NCBI GenBank assembly: GCA_966211965.1
Contig: CBIHON010000008.1
Coordinates: 1 to 64,000 of the forward strand
DNA length: 64,000 bases
DNA from: CBIHON01 sp966211965
GTDB taxonomy: Bacteria; Pseudomonadota; Gammaproteobacteria; Burkholderiales; Burkholderiaceae_D
Direction: 5' to 3'
Part shown: piece after piece, positions 46,243-55,078 of the stretch
Position numbering within the stretch: the first letter of the stretch is position 1
How the letters are laid out: every line of letters starts with the position of its first letter
Notes under the pieces: generated by a model
The model's input: the letters and a program-made list of their open reading frames with translations, nothing else
What the model was told of the DNA's origin: nothing
The model's database searches: none
Position numbers and translations under genes: made by a program

Positions 46243-47102
46243 GACGCCGTCCTCTTTGCCGCGTTCACCGCCCGGTAAGCGGGATGGTCGCGCAGCGTCG
46301 CAAAGCACATGCCTTTTTGCTTCAAGCCTACGATAAGCGGATCGAGCACAGCCGGCGCCCACGGATCCTTACGCGACCAGATGCCCAGATGGGCCATGAA
46401 AATATCGCCGTCCTTCAAACCGTCCAGCGCGCGTTTCAGCAGCGTTGCATTGGGCCATTGTTCGCTGGATAATTCGTCACCGGAAAATCCTGCTGCGGCC
46501 CAACCTGCATGGGCGTAACCGCAAGCCGCACCGGCTGCCCGCAAACGCGGCGTGAGGCGCCCGCCCGGCGCACGCCAGAACGGGTCGAGCATGGCGCCGG
46601 TCAATTCATGGAAGCGCTGCTCGACGCGTTTGAGTTCATCGCAATATTGCTGCGCCGTCCAGACCACTTTTTTACCGGCGTTCGGGCCGAATTGGGGCTT
46701 CATTTCAATTCGTCCATCAGGCAAGTCGCGTTGCACGTACACATGGTCGAAAGTATGGGTGCCAAAAGCATGCCCTTCGGCGACGCGTGCCTTCCAGTAG
46801 GGTGCCCAGGACGGGTCCAGCGAATAATCCCCGTTGATGGTTTTTTCGTTCGCCAGGAAGAAAGTGGCCTTGATTCCGTGTTTTTTCAGCGTCTGGGCGA
46901 TGAATTCGGCCTGCGACTGGCTGCCGGTATCGAAAGTGAAGTAGATCGTGCCCTTACATTGTTGCGCCGGGTAGGCGACCGGCGCAGCAATGGCTGCGAT
47001 CAAGCCTGCCGCAGCAAGAAAGAAGCGCCTACGTTTGACAATACCGGGAAGCAGACGCCGTGACGCCCGGTTCGAGGCCGGCATATCCGGAAAATTCGCC
47101 AT
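46239..47102 (-). CDS. Polysaccharide deacetylase (NodB-like) with atypical motif 1
   Basis: 287 residues from MANFPDMPASNRASRRLL (ATG 47102). A membrane anchor or signal (FFLAAAGLIAAIAAPVAYPA) follows a basic stretch. NodB-fold motifs: TFDTGS instead of TFDDGP, so one of the paired Asp residues is Thr; HTFDH provides two metal His; RAPGGRL is motif 3; MAHLGIW is near the end. It acts outside the inner membrane on acetylated sugars if active. It lies 16 bp after the YncE-like gene. Confidence 0.85.
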   Translation of the reverse strand: MANFPDMPASNRASRRLLPGIVKRRRFFLAAAGLIAAIAAPVAYPAQQCKGTIYFTFDTGSQSQAEFIAQTLKKHGIKATFFLANEKTINGDYSLDPSWAPYWKARVAEGHAFGTHTFDHVYVQRDLPDGRIEMKPQFGPNAGKKVVWTAQQYCDELKRVEQRFHELTGAMLDPFWRAPGGRLTPRLRAAGAACGYAHAGWAAAGFSGDELSSEQWPNATLLKRALDGLKDGDIFMAHLGIWSRKDPWAPAVLDPLIVGLKQKGMCFATLRDHPAYRAVNAAKRTAS

Positions 47103-47118
47103 GGTACGGTAGCCGGGA

Positions 47119-48084
47119 TCAATGCGGCGCGTGATTATGGAAATACACGCCATGCGGTGAGCGTCCGACCGGTATCAATTTGATCACTTTCTTGCTCGCG
47201 ACATCGATTACCGCGACTTTCTTGATCCAGCGCAGCGTTGCCCACAGGGTCTTGCCGTCGTCGGTCAGTTCCATGCAATCCGGTCCGCCCGGCACGTTGA
47301 TGGTGCCGACATTTTGCAGGGTCTGCTGGTCGACGATGCTGATGGTATTGGAGACGCGGCTGGAGACAAAAATATGCTTTTTGTCGCCCATCGGCAGAAA
47401 ATTGTGCGCTCCCTCGCCGACTTTGATTTTCTTGACCGATTTCTGGGTACGCCAATCGATTACTTCGGCATAATCGCCGCCCATGATACCGACCAGCAGA
47501 TACTTCTCATCCGGCGTCATCGCGATCCCGGCCGGCAGTTTGCCGACCGGCATGGTCCACTTGAGCGTTTGCGTGACGAGATCGATGGCACTGATCTGGT
47601 CGCTGCCCTGCTGCGTGACGAAGACGGTGGAGCTGTCGGCGCTGAACACCATGTGGCTGGGCATCTTGGCCAAGGGAATACGCTTGGCCAGCTTCATGTC
47701 CTTGCCGTCATAGCTGTAGATATCGACGCGGTCCAGGCGCAACGCATTCGAAACAAACCATTTTTGGTTGGGCGAAAAACCGATCTGGTACGGGTCAATG
47801 ATATTTTTGATGCGCCGCTGAATTTCGCCGGTCCTGGGATCGAGGAAAACCAACTCGTTGCCTACTGCGCTGGCCACGATCAAAGACTTGTTGTCGGGCG
47901 TCGCCATCAGGTGATGCGGCTCCTTGCCGACTGCGATCGTTCCAAGCTCCTTGTAAGTGGTTTGATCCAACAAGCTCACGGTCGCGTCGCGCGAATTGAG
48001 TACGACGACAACATTCGCATATGCCAGGGTGTGAAACAGCAAAAACAGCGAAACCAGAAAAGTACGACCGAAATAACTGCGCAT
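47119..48084 (-). CDS. YncE-like secreted beta-propeller protein
   Basis: 321 residues from MRSYFGRTFLVSLFLLFHTL, a signal peptide ending around AYAN. Seven or so blade repeats of about 42 residues (VVVLNSRDATVSLLDQTTYK, GKEPHHLMATPDNKSLIVAS, VGRSPHGVYF). Periplasmic propellers of this type bind or scaffold. It is the first gene of the operon running to EI24. An ATG three codons earlier (48093) is possible. Confidence 0.85.
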   Translation of the reverse strand: MRSYFGRTFLVSLFLLFHTLAYANVVVVLNSRDATVSLLDQTTYKELGTIAVGKEPHHLMATPDNKSLIVASAVGNELVFLDPRTGEIQRRIKNIIDPYQIGFSPNQKWFVSNALRLDRVDIYSYDGKDMKLAKRIPLAKMPSHMVFSADSSTVFVTQQGSDQISAIDLVTQTLKWTMPVGKLPAGIAMTPDEKYLLVGIMGGDYAEVIDWRTQKSVKKIKVGEGAHNFLPMGDKKHIFVSSRVSNTISIVDQQTLQNVGTINVPGGPDCMELTDDGKTLWATLRWIKKVAVIDVASKKVIKLIPVGRSPHGVYFHNHAPH

Positions 48085-48313
48085 GACAAACACTTAGGTG
48101 AGCAAAAGAAGCATTTTACCGCGTGCGACGCCTCGCTATCCAATTAAACGACACGCTTGAATATCGCAGGGCTGCCGATGAAAACCCCAAGTTCCGACTC
48201 GAATCCTCAAGGGTAGTTCCCGGTCGGAACTTTCTCCTTCATTCGGCACGCATCCAGACCTGTCCGCCTGCTACAATCCGCCAGTCATTTAACCCAAATA
48301 AAGGAAAAAAAAC

Positions 48314-48670
48314 ATGTCCGCCACCATGACCGCCTCCGGATTGCAATACGAGGACATCAGCGTCGGCTCAGGCGAGGAAGCCACGGCAGGCGTCCACGTC
48401 ACCGTTCATTACACCGGCTGGCTGCAAAACGCCGACGGCAGCGCCGGCAAAAAATTCGATTCCAGCAAAGACCGCGACGATCCGTTTGAATTCCCGCTCG
48501 GCGCCGGCCACGTCATCAAGGGATGGGACGAAGGCGTGCAAGGCATGAAGGTCGGCGGCGTGCGCAAGCTAATCATCCCGGCTTCGCTCGGTTATGGCGC
48601 ACGCGGCGCCGGCGGCGTGATTCCGCCGAACGCGACGCTGATTTTTGAAGTGGAATTACTGGGCGTCTAA
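48314..48670 (+). CDS. FKBP-type peptidyl-prolyl isomerase
   Basis: 118 residues, one FKBP domain with VHVTVHYTGWLQNADGSAGK, FDSSKDRDDPFEFPLGAGHV, IKGWDEGVQGMKVGGVRKL and IPASLGYGARGAGGVIPPNA. No signal peptide, so it is cytoplasmic. It speeds cis-trans isomerisation of proline bonds. AAAGGA precedes the ATG. Confidence 0.95.
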   Translation: MSATMTASGLQYEDISVGSGEEATAGVHVTVHYTGWLQNADGSAGKKFDSSKDRDDPFEFPLGAGHVIKGWDEGVQGMKVGGVRKLIIPASLGYGARGAGGVIPPNATLIFEVELLGV

Positions 48671-48677
48671 CCAAAAC

Positions 48678-48872
48678 GTGCGCCAGCTGAAAATCCTCGT
48701 CAGCCTCTGCGCCGCCGCCCTGTTGTGCGGCGGCTGCACAGTGGTATCCGTTGCGGGTACCGCCGTCAGTGTCGGCGTAAGCGCCGGCTCGGCGGCGGTC
48801 GGCGTCGCCACCACGGTCGTCAAAGGGACAGTAAGCGCCGGCGGCGCGGTAGTAGGCGCGGTCGTTGATTGA
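48678..48872 (+). CDS. Small lipoprotein, GTG start
   Basis: 64 residues from a GTG at 48678, 7 bp after the FKBP stop (an upstream ATG at 48645 would lie inside the FKBP gene). A signal with lipobox (LKILVSLCAAALLCGGC) gives a mature N-terminal Cys. The rest is low-complexity Val/Gly/Ala/Ser (AGTAVSVGVSAGSAAVGVAT). It is likely an outer-membrane-anchored small protein of unknown role. Confidence 0.7.
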   Translation: MRQLKILVSLCAAALLCGGCTVVSVAGTAVSVGVSAGSAAVGVATTVVKGTVSAGGAVVGAVVD

Positions 48873-48900
48873 ACGCGAAAACTCGTAGCCAAGCCAATAG

Positions 48901-50361
48901 CTAAGCCCACTCCGACATCAGCGTCAGCAACACCAGCTTTTCGAATTCCGGAGCAAAGCGGTTGATGATTTCCTGCGGATCGCTCGCCATCGCGTCATCG
49001 GTCACAATGCCGAATTGCACGCCGCCGTTATAACTCAGGATCGACACGCCGACCCCGACGTCGCCCGATTGCGGCACCCAGAACATGACTTGATCGAGCT
49101 TGCTTCCCGCCAGGTACAGCGGCGTTTGCGGTCCCGGCACATTACTCATCACGACCGTCGCTTTTTTCGCGAAATAATTCAGAATTTCGCTTTGCACCTG
49201 GCGCGGCGTCGCCCCCATCACCCCAAGCACCGCCATCGCAACCAGTGCGGTATAGCTGCCCTTCAGGTCATCCATGCGGCGACGCACTTCATACAAGCGC
49301 CTGACCGGGTCCTCGATCCCCACGGGCAGCACCAGCGGCACCGTGCCAAACGCATTGCCCAGCTTCTGCTCCTCGCCCGGCTTGCGCAAATTGACCGGGA
49401 CCATTGCTCGCATTTCGCAATCATGTGAGAGCGTATCGCCCTTTTCCGCCAGGTAGGAACGGATGGCGCCCGCTACGCAGGCCATCAGCACGTCATTGAC
49501 CGAACAACTGAAGGCCTTGCCGATCGCCTTGACTTCCGCCAAGGGCAAAGGCTCGCTCCATGCCACGTTTTTTTTCCCGCACGGCTTGCCTTTCAGGCGA
49601 GTATCCGAATCGTCCGGCATCGCCATCAGCTTCACTGCATCCACCGTCACTTGCGCCGCCATCTGGCCGGCGTCGGTCAATTGGCCGGTGAGTTTGTTCA
49701 AGTTGCCTAACATTCCGAGGTATTTGGTCAGCATGGCCGACGACAGATTGATCGCCTTGACACTGGCTGCAGTAAGCGGTTGAAGGAACTGTTCCCAGGG
49801 ATTGTCCGAATGCTCCTGCGCCCCCATGGCCGCCCGCTCGCTCGGCGCACGCGGCGGCGCATCCGGCTCATTATCGAACAGGGACATGAAGACGCTGACC
49901 AGCGCAATACCGTCGGCGATGCAGTGATGGATACGGGTAATCAGCGCCTGCCGCTTTTTGCCGTCTTCGCCGATGCAGTTGTCAACCAAATGCATTTGCC
50001 AGAGCGGCTTGGAAGGGTCAAGCGGAATCGCCGACAGTTCCCCGACCAATTGCTCCAGGGCCGGCTTGTTGTTAGGTTTGGCGGAGGGAAGTCTGGTGTG
50101 GATGATATGCTGATCGAGGTCGATCTCCTGCTCTTCCCACCAGGATGCCATGGCATCGGCCACGACCCGGCTGCGAAAACGGCCATGAACCACAAAACGC
50201 TCGGCGATCGCCGCCTTGAAAAGCGCGATGCTGACCGGCTTGTCGAACATCGCGACGCCCACGATCATCATCAAATTTCCGGCAGAATCCATGCGCAACC
50301 ACGCCGTATCGACACTGGACATTTTTTTACGGTTCATGGTCGACAGTGCTTTGGATAGCAT
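48901..50361 (-). CDS. Wax ester synthase / acyl-CoA:diacylglycerol acyltransferase
   Basis: 486 residues. The catalytic HHxxxDG is present as HHCIADG (about residues 143-149), and the C-terminal domain has NVPGPQTPLYLAGSKLD and ILSYNGGVQFGIVTD. It makes wax esters and/or triacylglycerol from acyl-CoA. GGAGG lies 7 bp before the ATG at 50361, which favours it over the ATG at 50337. It is divergent from the acyl-CoA-binding protein gene, with a 254-bp gap in which I see nothing definite. Confidence 0.92.
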   Translation of the reverse strand: MLSKALSTMNRKKMSSVDTAWLRMDSAGNLMMIVGVAMFDKPVSIALFKAAIAERFVVHGRFRSRVVADAMASWWEEQEIDLDQHIIHTRLPSAKPNNKPALEQLVGELSAIPLDPSKPLWQMHLVDNCIGEDGKKRQALITRIHHCIADGIALVSVFMSLFDNEPDAPPRAPSERAAMGAQEHSDNPWEQFLQPLTAASVKAINLSSAMLTKYLGMLGNLNKLTGQLTDAGQMAAQVTVDAVKLMAMPDDSDTRLKGKPCGKKNVAWSEPLPLAEVKAIGKAFSCSVNDVLMACVAGAIRSYLAEKGDTLSHDCEMRAMVPVNLRKPGEEQKLGNAFGTVPLVLPVGIEDPVRRLYEVRRRMDDLKGSYTALVAMAVLGVMGATPRQVQSEILNYFAKKATVVMSNVPGPQTPLYLAGSKLDQVMFWVPQSGDVGVGVSILSYNGGVQFGIVTDDAMASDPQEIINRFAPEFEKLVLLTLMSEWA

Positions 50362-50615
50362 CGAGCGCCTCCTCTAGAGGTTTGTTCTTATGAATCGGAA
50401 ATATTTGTATATTATGTTTCAACAAGTGCTGTTTGTTGATTCTTTTTGTGGAGTCATTGCACTAACGGCCATGGCGGAATGCCATCGCCGGATTATGAAA
50501 GCGCCATGGCCGCGCTCCCATCTTCTGTCAGCGGCGGATGGAAACAGAGCAAGCCGCTACGCGACTTTCACCTTAACCTGAGCCGATACCGCTCTTGTCC
50601 CACCTGGAGAAAATC

Positions 50616-50870
50616 ATGACCCTGCAAGCCCAGTTCGATCAAGCCCTGGCGGATTCCAAAAACCTGTCTGAGCGCCCGGACAACATGACGCTATTGAAAA
50701 TCTACGCCTTGTATAAACAGGCGACCACCGGCAATGCCGAGGGTAAGCGCCCGGGATTTACCGACATGGTCGGCCGCGCCAAATGGGATGCGTGGGATGG
50801 GCTGAAGGGAACCTCGAAAGAGGACGCAATGCAGCAGTATGTGGATTTGATTACGGAATTGAAGGGTTAG
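50616..50870 (+). CDS. Acyl-CoA-binding protein
   Basis: 84 residues from MTLQAQFDQALADSKNLS with GGAG before the ATG. The four-helix ACBP fold is clear: LLKIYALYKQATTGNAEGKR and RAKWDAWDGLKGTSKEDAMQ with the acyl-CoA-contacting Tyr, Lys and Trp. It carries acyl-CoA in the cytoplasm, fitting the adjacent wax ester synthase. Confidence 0.93.
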   Translation: MTLQAQFDQALADSKNLSERPDNMTLLKIYALYKQATTGNAEGKRPGFTDMVGRAKWDAWDGLKGTSKEDAMQQYVDLITELKG

Positions 50871-51023
50871 GCGCCGCCAAATTCGCCAAGTCATTCCTGC
50901 GCGGAGCCTTACGCGTCAGAGTTTTTTCACCGGCTTCCCGGAGACGCTGTCCTGATCATACAAGGCACGCAGTGTGCGCCGTGCACATGGATCACCGCTC
51001 CACACTGCGGCGCCGAAAAGAAT

Positions 51024-51308
51024 TCAGGTCTTGGCGCCAAACACCTTCTCCATATTTTTGGTGACATGCTCCTCGATCGTCGGCGCAAAGGCCGACAACA
51101 GGAAACCAAGCGTCATCTCCAACTGCGCCTCCTTCTCGTACACCACCAGCTTGCCGGACACGCCGCTGCGCTTGAAGGTAAGCACATCGCCCTCCCATTC
51201 CGACTGTACGTCATACTCTTCCGCCATCTGGTCGGCCACCTTTTGCGCCGCGGCCTTGGCTTTTTTGTGCGGCAGTTTATGTTTTTGGTGAATGCTGATA
51301 GTCGCCAT
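51024..51308 (-). CDS. Polyhydroxyalkanoic acid system family protein
   Basis: 94 residues: MATISIHQKHKLPHKKAKAA, VQSEWEGDVLTFKRSGVSGK and LGFLLSAFAPTIEEHVTKN. This is the PHA_gran_rgn family, linked to PHA granule genes in other bacteria; its biochemical role is unknown. It follows the 2-hydroxyacid dehydrogenase by 4 bp, the last gene of a three-gene minus-strand operon. Confidence 0.88.
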   Translation of the reverse strand: MATISIHQKHKLPHKKAKAAAQKVADQMAEEYDVQSEWEGDVLTFKRSGVSGKLVVYEKEAQLEMTLGFLLSAFAPTIEEHVTKNMEKVFGAKT

Positions 51309-51312
51309 AGGT

Positions 51313-52296
51313 TTAATTCTTTCTTTTGACGTCCGGGTTCAACAGATTCGGCGGCCGCGCGCCGGATAGCGCGGCAATCAGGTTATCTGCAGCGCATTGC
51401 GCCATTGCGCGCCGCGTCGGCTCGGATGCACTACCGATATGCGGTGTCAACACCACGTTCGGCAAACCAAGGAAATCCGGATGGAAGGCAGGTTCGTTCT
51501 CGAACACGTCCAGGCCCGCCGCGGCGATCCGATTGTCGCGCAGCGCTGCAATCAAAGCAAGATCGTCGACGATGCCGCCACGCGCAATGTTCACCAACGT
51601 TGCGCTCCGCTTCATCAAGGCCAGCTCCGCCGCGCCGATTGCATGATGCGATTCGGCCGAATACGGCAACACCAGCACCAGATGATCGGCGTTGCGCAAC
51701 AGATCTTCCTTGCTCACATATTGCGCATGGTTCGCATAAATTTCGGATTCAGCCGGCAGCCGTGAGCGGTTATGGTAGATCACCCGCATGTTGAACCCGG
51801 TCGAGCGCCGCGCGATCGCCTGACCGATGCGGCCCATGCCGAGAATGCCGAGCGTGGCGCCATGCACGTCGGCACCCAGGAAGCGGTCGTAACGCCATTG
51901 CTGCCACTTGCCGGCACGCAGCCAATGCTCGGATTCGGTCACGCGCCGGGCAGTCGCCATCAATAGCGCCCACGCAAAATCGGCCGTGGTTTCATTCAGC
52001 ACATCGGGCGTATTCGTTACCATGATGCCGGCTTGCGTGGCGGCTTCAAGATCGATGTTGTTGTATCCGACCGCCATATTGCATACCGCTTTCAGGCGTG
52101 GACACGTTGCCAGCACGGCCGCCGGCAAACGCTCGCTGAGCGTCGAAAACAAACCATCCTTGTCGCGTATTTTTTCCAGCAGTTCGGCGGCGGAAAAAAC
52201 CTTGTCTTCCTGATTCGATTCAACCTCGAAATGTTCGGCCAAACTCGCGATCACTTCCGGGAAAACCGCGCGCGCCACCAATACTCTTTGCCGCAT
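51313..52296 (-). CDS. D-2-hydroxyacid dehydrogenase (GhrB/glycerate dehydrogenase type)
   Basis: 327 residues. NAD(P) fold LGILGMGRIGQAIARR, catalytic Arg in NIARGGIVDD, Glu in FENEPAF and His in TPHIGSASEPT. It most likely reduces glyoxylate or hydroxypyruvate; the exact substrate is unknown. It lies 10 bp after the transporter gene. Confidence 0.9.
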   Translation of the reverse strand: MRQRVLVARAVFPEVIASLAEHFEVESNQEDKVFSAAELLEKIRDKDGLFSTLSERLPAAVLATCPRLKAVCNMAVGYNNIDLEAATQAGIMVTNTPDVLNETTADFAWALLMATARRVTESEHWLRAGKWQQWRYDRFLGADVHGATLGILGMGRIGQAIARRSTGFNMRVIYHNRSRLPAESEIYANHAQYVSKEDLLRNADHLVLVLPYSAESHHAIGAAELALMKRSATLVNIARGGIVDDLALIAALRDNRIAAAGLDVFENEPAFHPDFLGLPNVVLTPHIGSASEPTRRAMAQCAADNLIAALSGARPPNLLNPDVKRKN

Positions 52297-52306
52297 CCAA
52301 ATCTCC

Positions 52307-53800
52307 TCAATTCGATTTCGGCAGCTTCAATCCGGTCGATGGTTCTGCGGTAAATCTCAGTCCGGAACCGCTGCCGATTTGCGTCCCCGACCCGGCAGTC
52401 CACGCCTCCGTTATTGCCTTGGGTTCGGCGTTATGCCGTACCGAGCCGTGCAACTTTGTGCCCTCCTGCCAGCCGACCAGCAGCATCAGGACCACGAAAC
52501 CGGCGATGTAGGCGATGATGACATGCCATCCTTGTACGATCCACTTGGTCACCGATTTCGCCTCGGGGTACATATTGGACAAAGCAACACCTGCGGAAGA
52601 GCCGAACCAGATCATCGAACCACCGAAGCCCACTGCGTAAGCCAGCATGCCCCAGTCGAAACCACCTTGCTTCAAGGCCAGTGCAGTCAGCGGGATATTA
52701 TCAAACACCGCCGACACGAAGCCGAGCGACAAGGTAGTCGGCCACGACGCGGCCGGCAGATGCTCCACCGGCATCAAGGAGGCGCACCACACCAGCGACA
52801 GCAGGAAGATCGATCCTCGCAACGCCCCTGGCAATTCTTCCCAATCGGGACGGCGCAACGGCGCCGTCACCAGGATCGCGATCCAGACAGCAAGGCCAAG
52901 AAAAGGAAACACATCGATCAGGGCCTTGAACTTCAGATTCAGCGCCATATTGGTCCCGATTGCGAGCGCCAGGATGAACGCAACGATACCCACCCTGGTC
53001 CAGTCCACCCTGGTGCCTTGCGGCGTGTCTTTCATGATCGGGTTATATCGCTGTTGCTGCAGCGATGCCGGAATTGCAGTGACAAACAAGGCGACGCCTG
53101 CGGCCACATAAGCGTCAAATACCTCCAGCGGCGGAACGCCGGCAATCCACATCATCGTGGTGGTGGTGTCGCCGACAACGCTGCCAGCGCCCCCCGCATT
53201 GGATGCAGCCACAATCGCAGCCAGATAACCGACGTGGACCTTGGCGCGAAACACCGTATGCGCGACCGCGCCGCCGATCATCGCCGCGGCGATATTGTCC
53301 AGGAAGGCCGACCCCACGAACACCATGATCAGCAGAACCAGACCGCCCTTCCAACCATCCGGCATATAGTGCGGCAGCACTGCGGGCACTGCGCTGTTTT
53401 CGAAATGCTTGGTCAGAAGTGCAAAGCCGAGCAGCAGGGCAAGCAAGTTGCCGAGCATGACCCACTCATGGCCGAAATGACCGGCGAGGCCGGCCAACCC
53501 GGCGCCTTCGCCAAATGGTGAAAACAGGATCTTGTAGGCCGAAATGATCACAGCCCCTGCCACCGCCGTCATCATCGTGTTGACATGCACGAAAGCGATG
53601 AAAAACAGCATGGCGGCGAACATGATGAATTCGAGAGGAGTGCTCCCGGCCATCGGTCCGGCGAAGGCGCTTGTACCGCCATCCGAAGCGAAAGCCATGA
53701 AAGGGAAAACGAATTGGGCAGCCAGCAACGCGCAAAATGCCGGCAAGCAGACGATCTGTCTCAAGGCTTGTCTCAGGTTATGAGTATGCTGATCCGGCAT
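52307..53800 (-). CDS. ArsB/NhaD-type ion transporter
   Basis: 497 residues with 11-13 membrane segments. SNAGGAGSVVGDTTTTMMWI (about 195-214), AFLDNIAAAMIGGAVAH and AVFDNIPLTALALKQGGFDW are the repeated re-entrant motifs of the ion transporter superfamily, close to NhaD Na+/H+ antiporters. The first 38 residues look like a signal or first helix. The substrate could also be a carboxylate. It is the first gene of the operon ending with the PHA protein. Confidence 0.75.
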   Translation of the reverse strand: MPDQHTHNLRQALRQIVCLPAFCALLAAQFVFPFMAFASDGGTSAFAGPMAGSTPLEFIMFAAMLFFIAFVHVNTMMTAVAGAVIISAYKILFSPFGEGAGLAGLAGHFGHEWVMLGNLLALLLGFALLTKHFENSAVPAVLPHYMPDGWKGGLVLLIMVFVGSAFLDNIAAAMIGGAVAHTVFRAKVHVGYLAAIVAASNAGGAGSVVGDTTTTMMWIAGVPPLEVFDAYVAAGVALFVTAIPASLQQQRYNPIMKDTPQGTRVDWTRVGIVAFILALAIGTNMALNLKFKALIDVFPFLGLAVWIAILVTAPLRRPDWEELPGALRGSIFLLSLVWCASLMPVEHLPAASWPTTLSLGFVSAVFDNIPLTALALKQGGFDWGMLAYAVGFGGSMIWFGSSAGVALSNMYPEAKSVTKWIVQGWHVIIAYIAGFVVLMLLVGWQEGTKLHGSVRHNAEPKAITEAWTAGSGTQIGSGSGLRFTAEPSTGLKLPKSN

Positions 53801-54172
53801 TCTAACTTGTGCCGGCTGATGCCCGCCATCCGCGCAAACGCATAGCTAAAATGCCGTGGTCTGGCGAACGGCTCCAGCGAGGCAAGGCACGCAGGTCTTT
53901 CCGGCGCTCGCATAATCACGATAACATGCACACGATACGCCCCCTGTCTGTCGACGATGCCATTCAGGCAGTGCGCTACTTCGGCCGGCACACTCGGCGA
54001 AACCTTCGCATTTGCTTATTCATAATTTGTATAAGCTCGGTTTGTTAGAAAGACTGAATTATCTTAAAATACAAAGCTCTACAAAGGGTATTTACTTTCC
54101 CCGCTTCATGTTGCCATTAAATCCCTCCCACCCTTCATTCTTTTTACAGAAAAATTTACAGATAGGACTGTT
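53801..54172. other. Intergenic region between transporter and fdxA
   Basis: 372 bp between divergent genes. The fdxA-proximal 130 bp are AT-rich and should hold its promoter; no ribosome site better than ACAGATAGGAC is seen before fdxA. The short ORF at 53773-53991 on the minus strand has no features. Confidence 0.5.
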
Positions 54173-54496
54173 ATGACCCATGTTGTGACCGAATCCTGCA
54201 TCAAATGCAAGTTCACCGACTGCGTAGATGTATGCCCGGTAGATTGCTTCCGCGAAGGTCCGAATTTTCTTTCGATCGATCCGGACGAATGCATTGATTG
54301 CGCGGTGTGCGTGGCCGAATGCCCGGTCAACGCGATTTATGCGGAAGAAGACGTGCCGGCCGATCAGCAGCAATTCATCAAGTTGAATGTCGAATTGTCA
54401 CGCGGTTGGCCGTCGATTACCAAAACCAAGAGCCCCCTGCCGGATTCCGACGACTGGAAGGATGTCAAGGAAAAACTGCACTTGCTCGAACGCTAG
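54173..54496 (+). CDS. fdxA: 7Fe ferredoxin FdxA
   Basis: 107 residues. The N-terminal cysteines (CIKCKFTDCVDVCPVDCF and CIDCAVCVAECPVNAIY) fit one [3Fe-4S] and one [4Fe-4S] cluster, as in the FdxA family, with a C-terminal extension (KSPLPDSDDWKDVKEKLHLL). It is a low-potential electron carrier. A terminator follows at 54616. Confidence 0.95.
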   Translation: MTHVVTESCIKCKFTDCVDVCPVDCFREGPNFLSIDPDECIDCAVCVAECPVNAIYAEEDVPADQQQFIKLNVELSRGWPSITKTKSPLPDSDDWKDVKEKLHLLER

Positions 54497-54615
54497 AAAC
54501 AAGCTTGTGCGTATTTGCTACGCACAAACATACACCGCTTTCAGGGCGGCCGTTCAACATGATGTGAATTTCACAGGCTATGTCAGCCGAGGGCAGACAT
54601 TTGGCCTTTCCCCTA

Positions 54616-54643
54616 TAAAAAATGGCCTGAGGGCCATTTTTCA
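54616..54643 (+). terminator. Rho-independent terminator after fdxA
   Basis: AATGGCC, TGA, GGGCCATT flanked by A6 and T5, 120 bp after the fdxA stop. Confidence 0.75.
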
Positions 54644-54764
54644 TTTCTACGCCACAACAATTTAAGCTCAAGGACTGGATTTTTTTCGGAAGCGCACCAA
54701 TATTCGGTAGTGCAAAACGGCCTGTCCGGGTGGCGCATATCTGATGTCCCCCTTCCCCTTGGGG

Positions 54765-54789
54765 GGCGGTCTCTGCAAGGGAGACCGCC
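54765..54789. other. Perfect hairpin in the fdxA-phaZ gap
   Basis: GGCGGTCTC and GAGACCGCC pair over 9 bp with a 7-base loop, preceded by a C/G-rich run. The 582-bp gap between fdxA and phaZ otherwise holds only the terminator and an AT-rich phaZ-proximal part (54850-55000) likely to contain the promoter. Confidence 0.5.
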
Positions 54790-55078
54790 GGGGCAAATTG
54801 GCCTGTATGCCGCATGCTGTTGAGCTTACGGGAAAACACCTATCCTATGTGAATCTCGCATAATGATCTCCAGATTTTGTGTTATGTTGTCACGTGTAAA
54901 TAAATTTTTCCAAGCAACTTTATCTCTGATCTACACTCTGAGCGACGGACATAGAGGCATGCTGAAAAATTGAGACTTTTCATGCGAGAATTTGCCAAAT
55001 ATTGCCTTTGATGCATTGCAGCATTATTTGTTTCACCGGACAATCAAGCAGCAACGGTACTATCTGAAAGAGGCCATC

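Noticed and set aside
48093..48313. Possible tRNA-like fold before the FKBP gene
   Set aside because: No acceptor stem, T-loop consensus or anticodon arm could be assembled.
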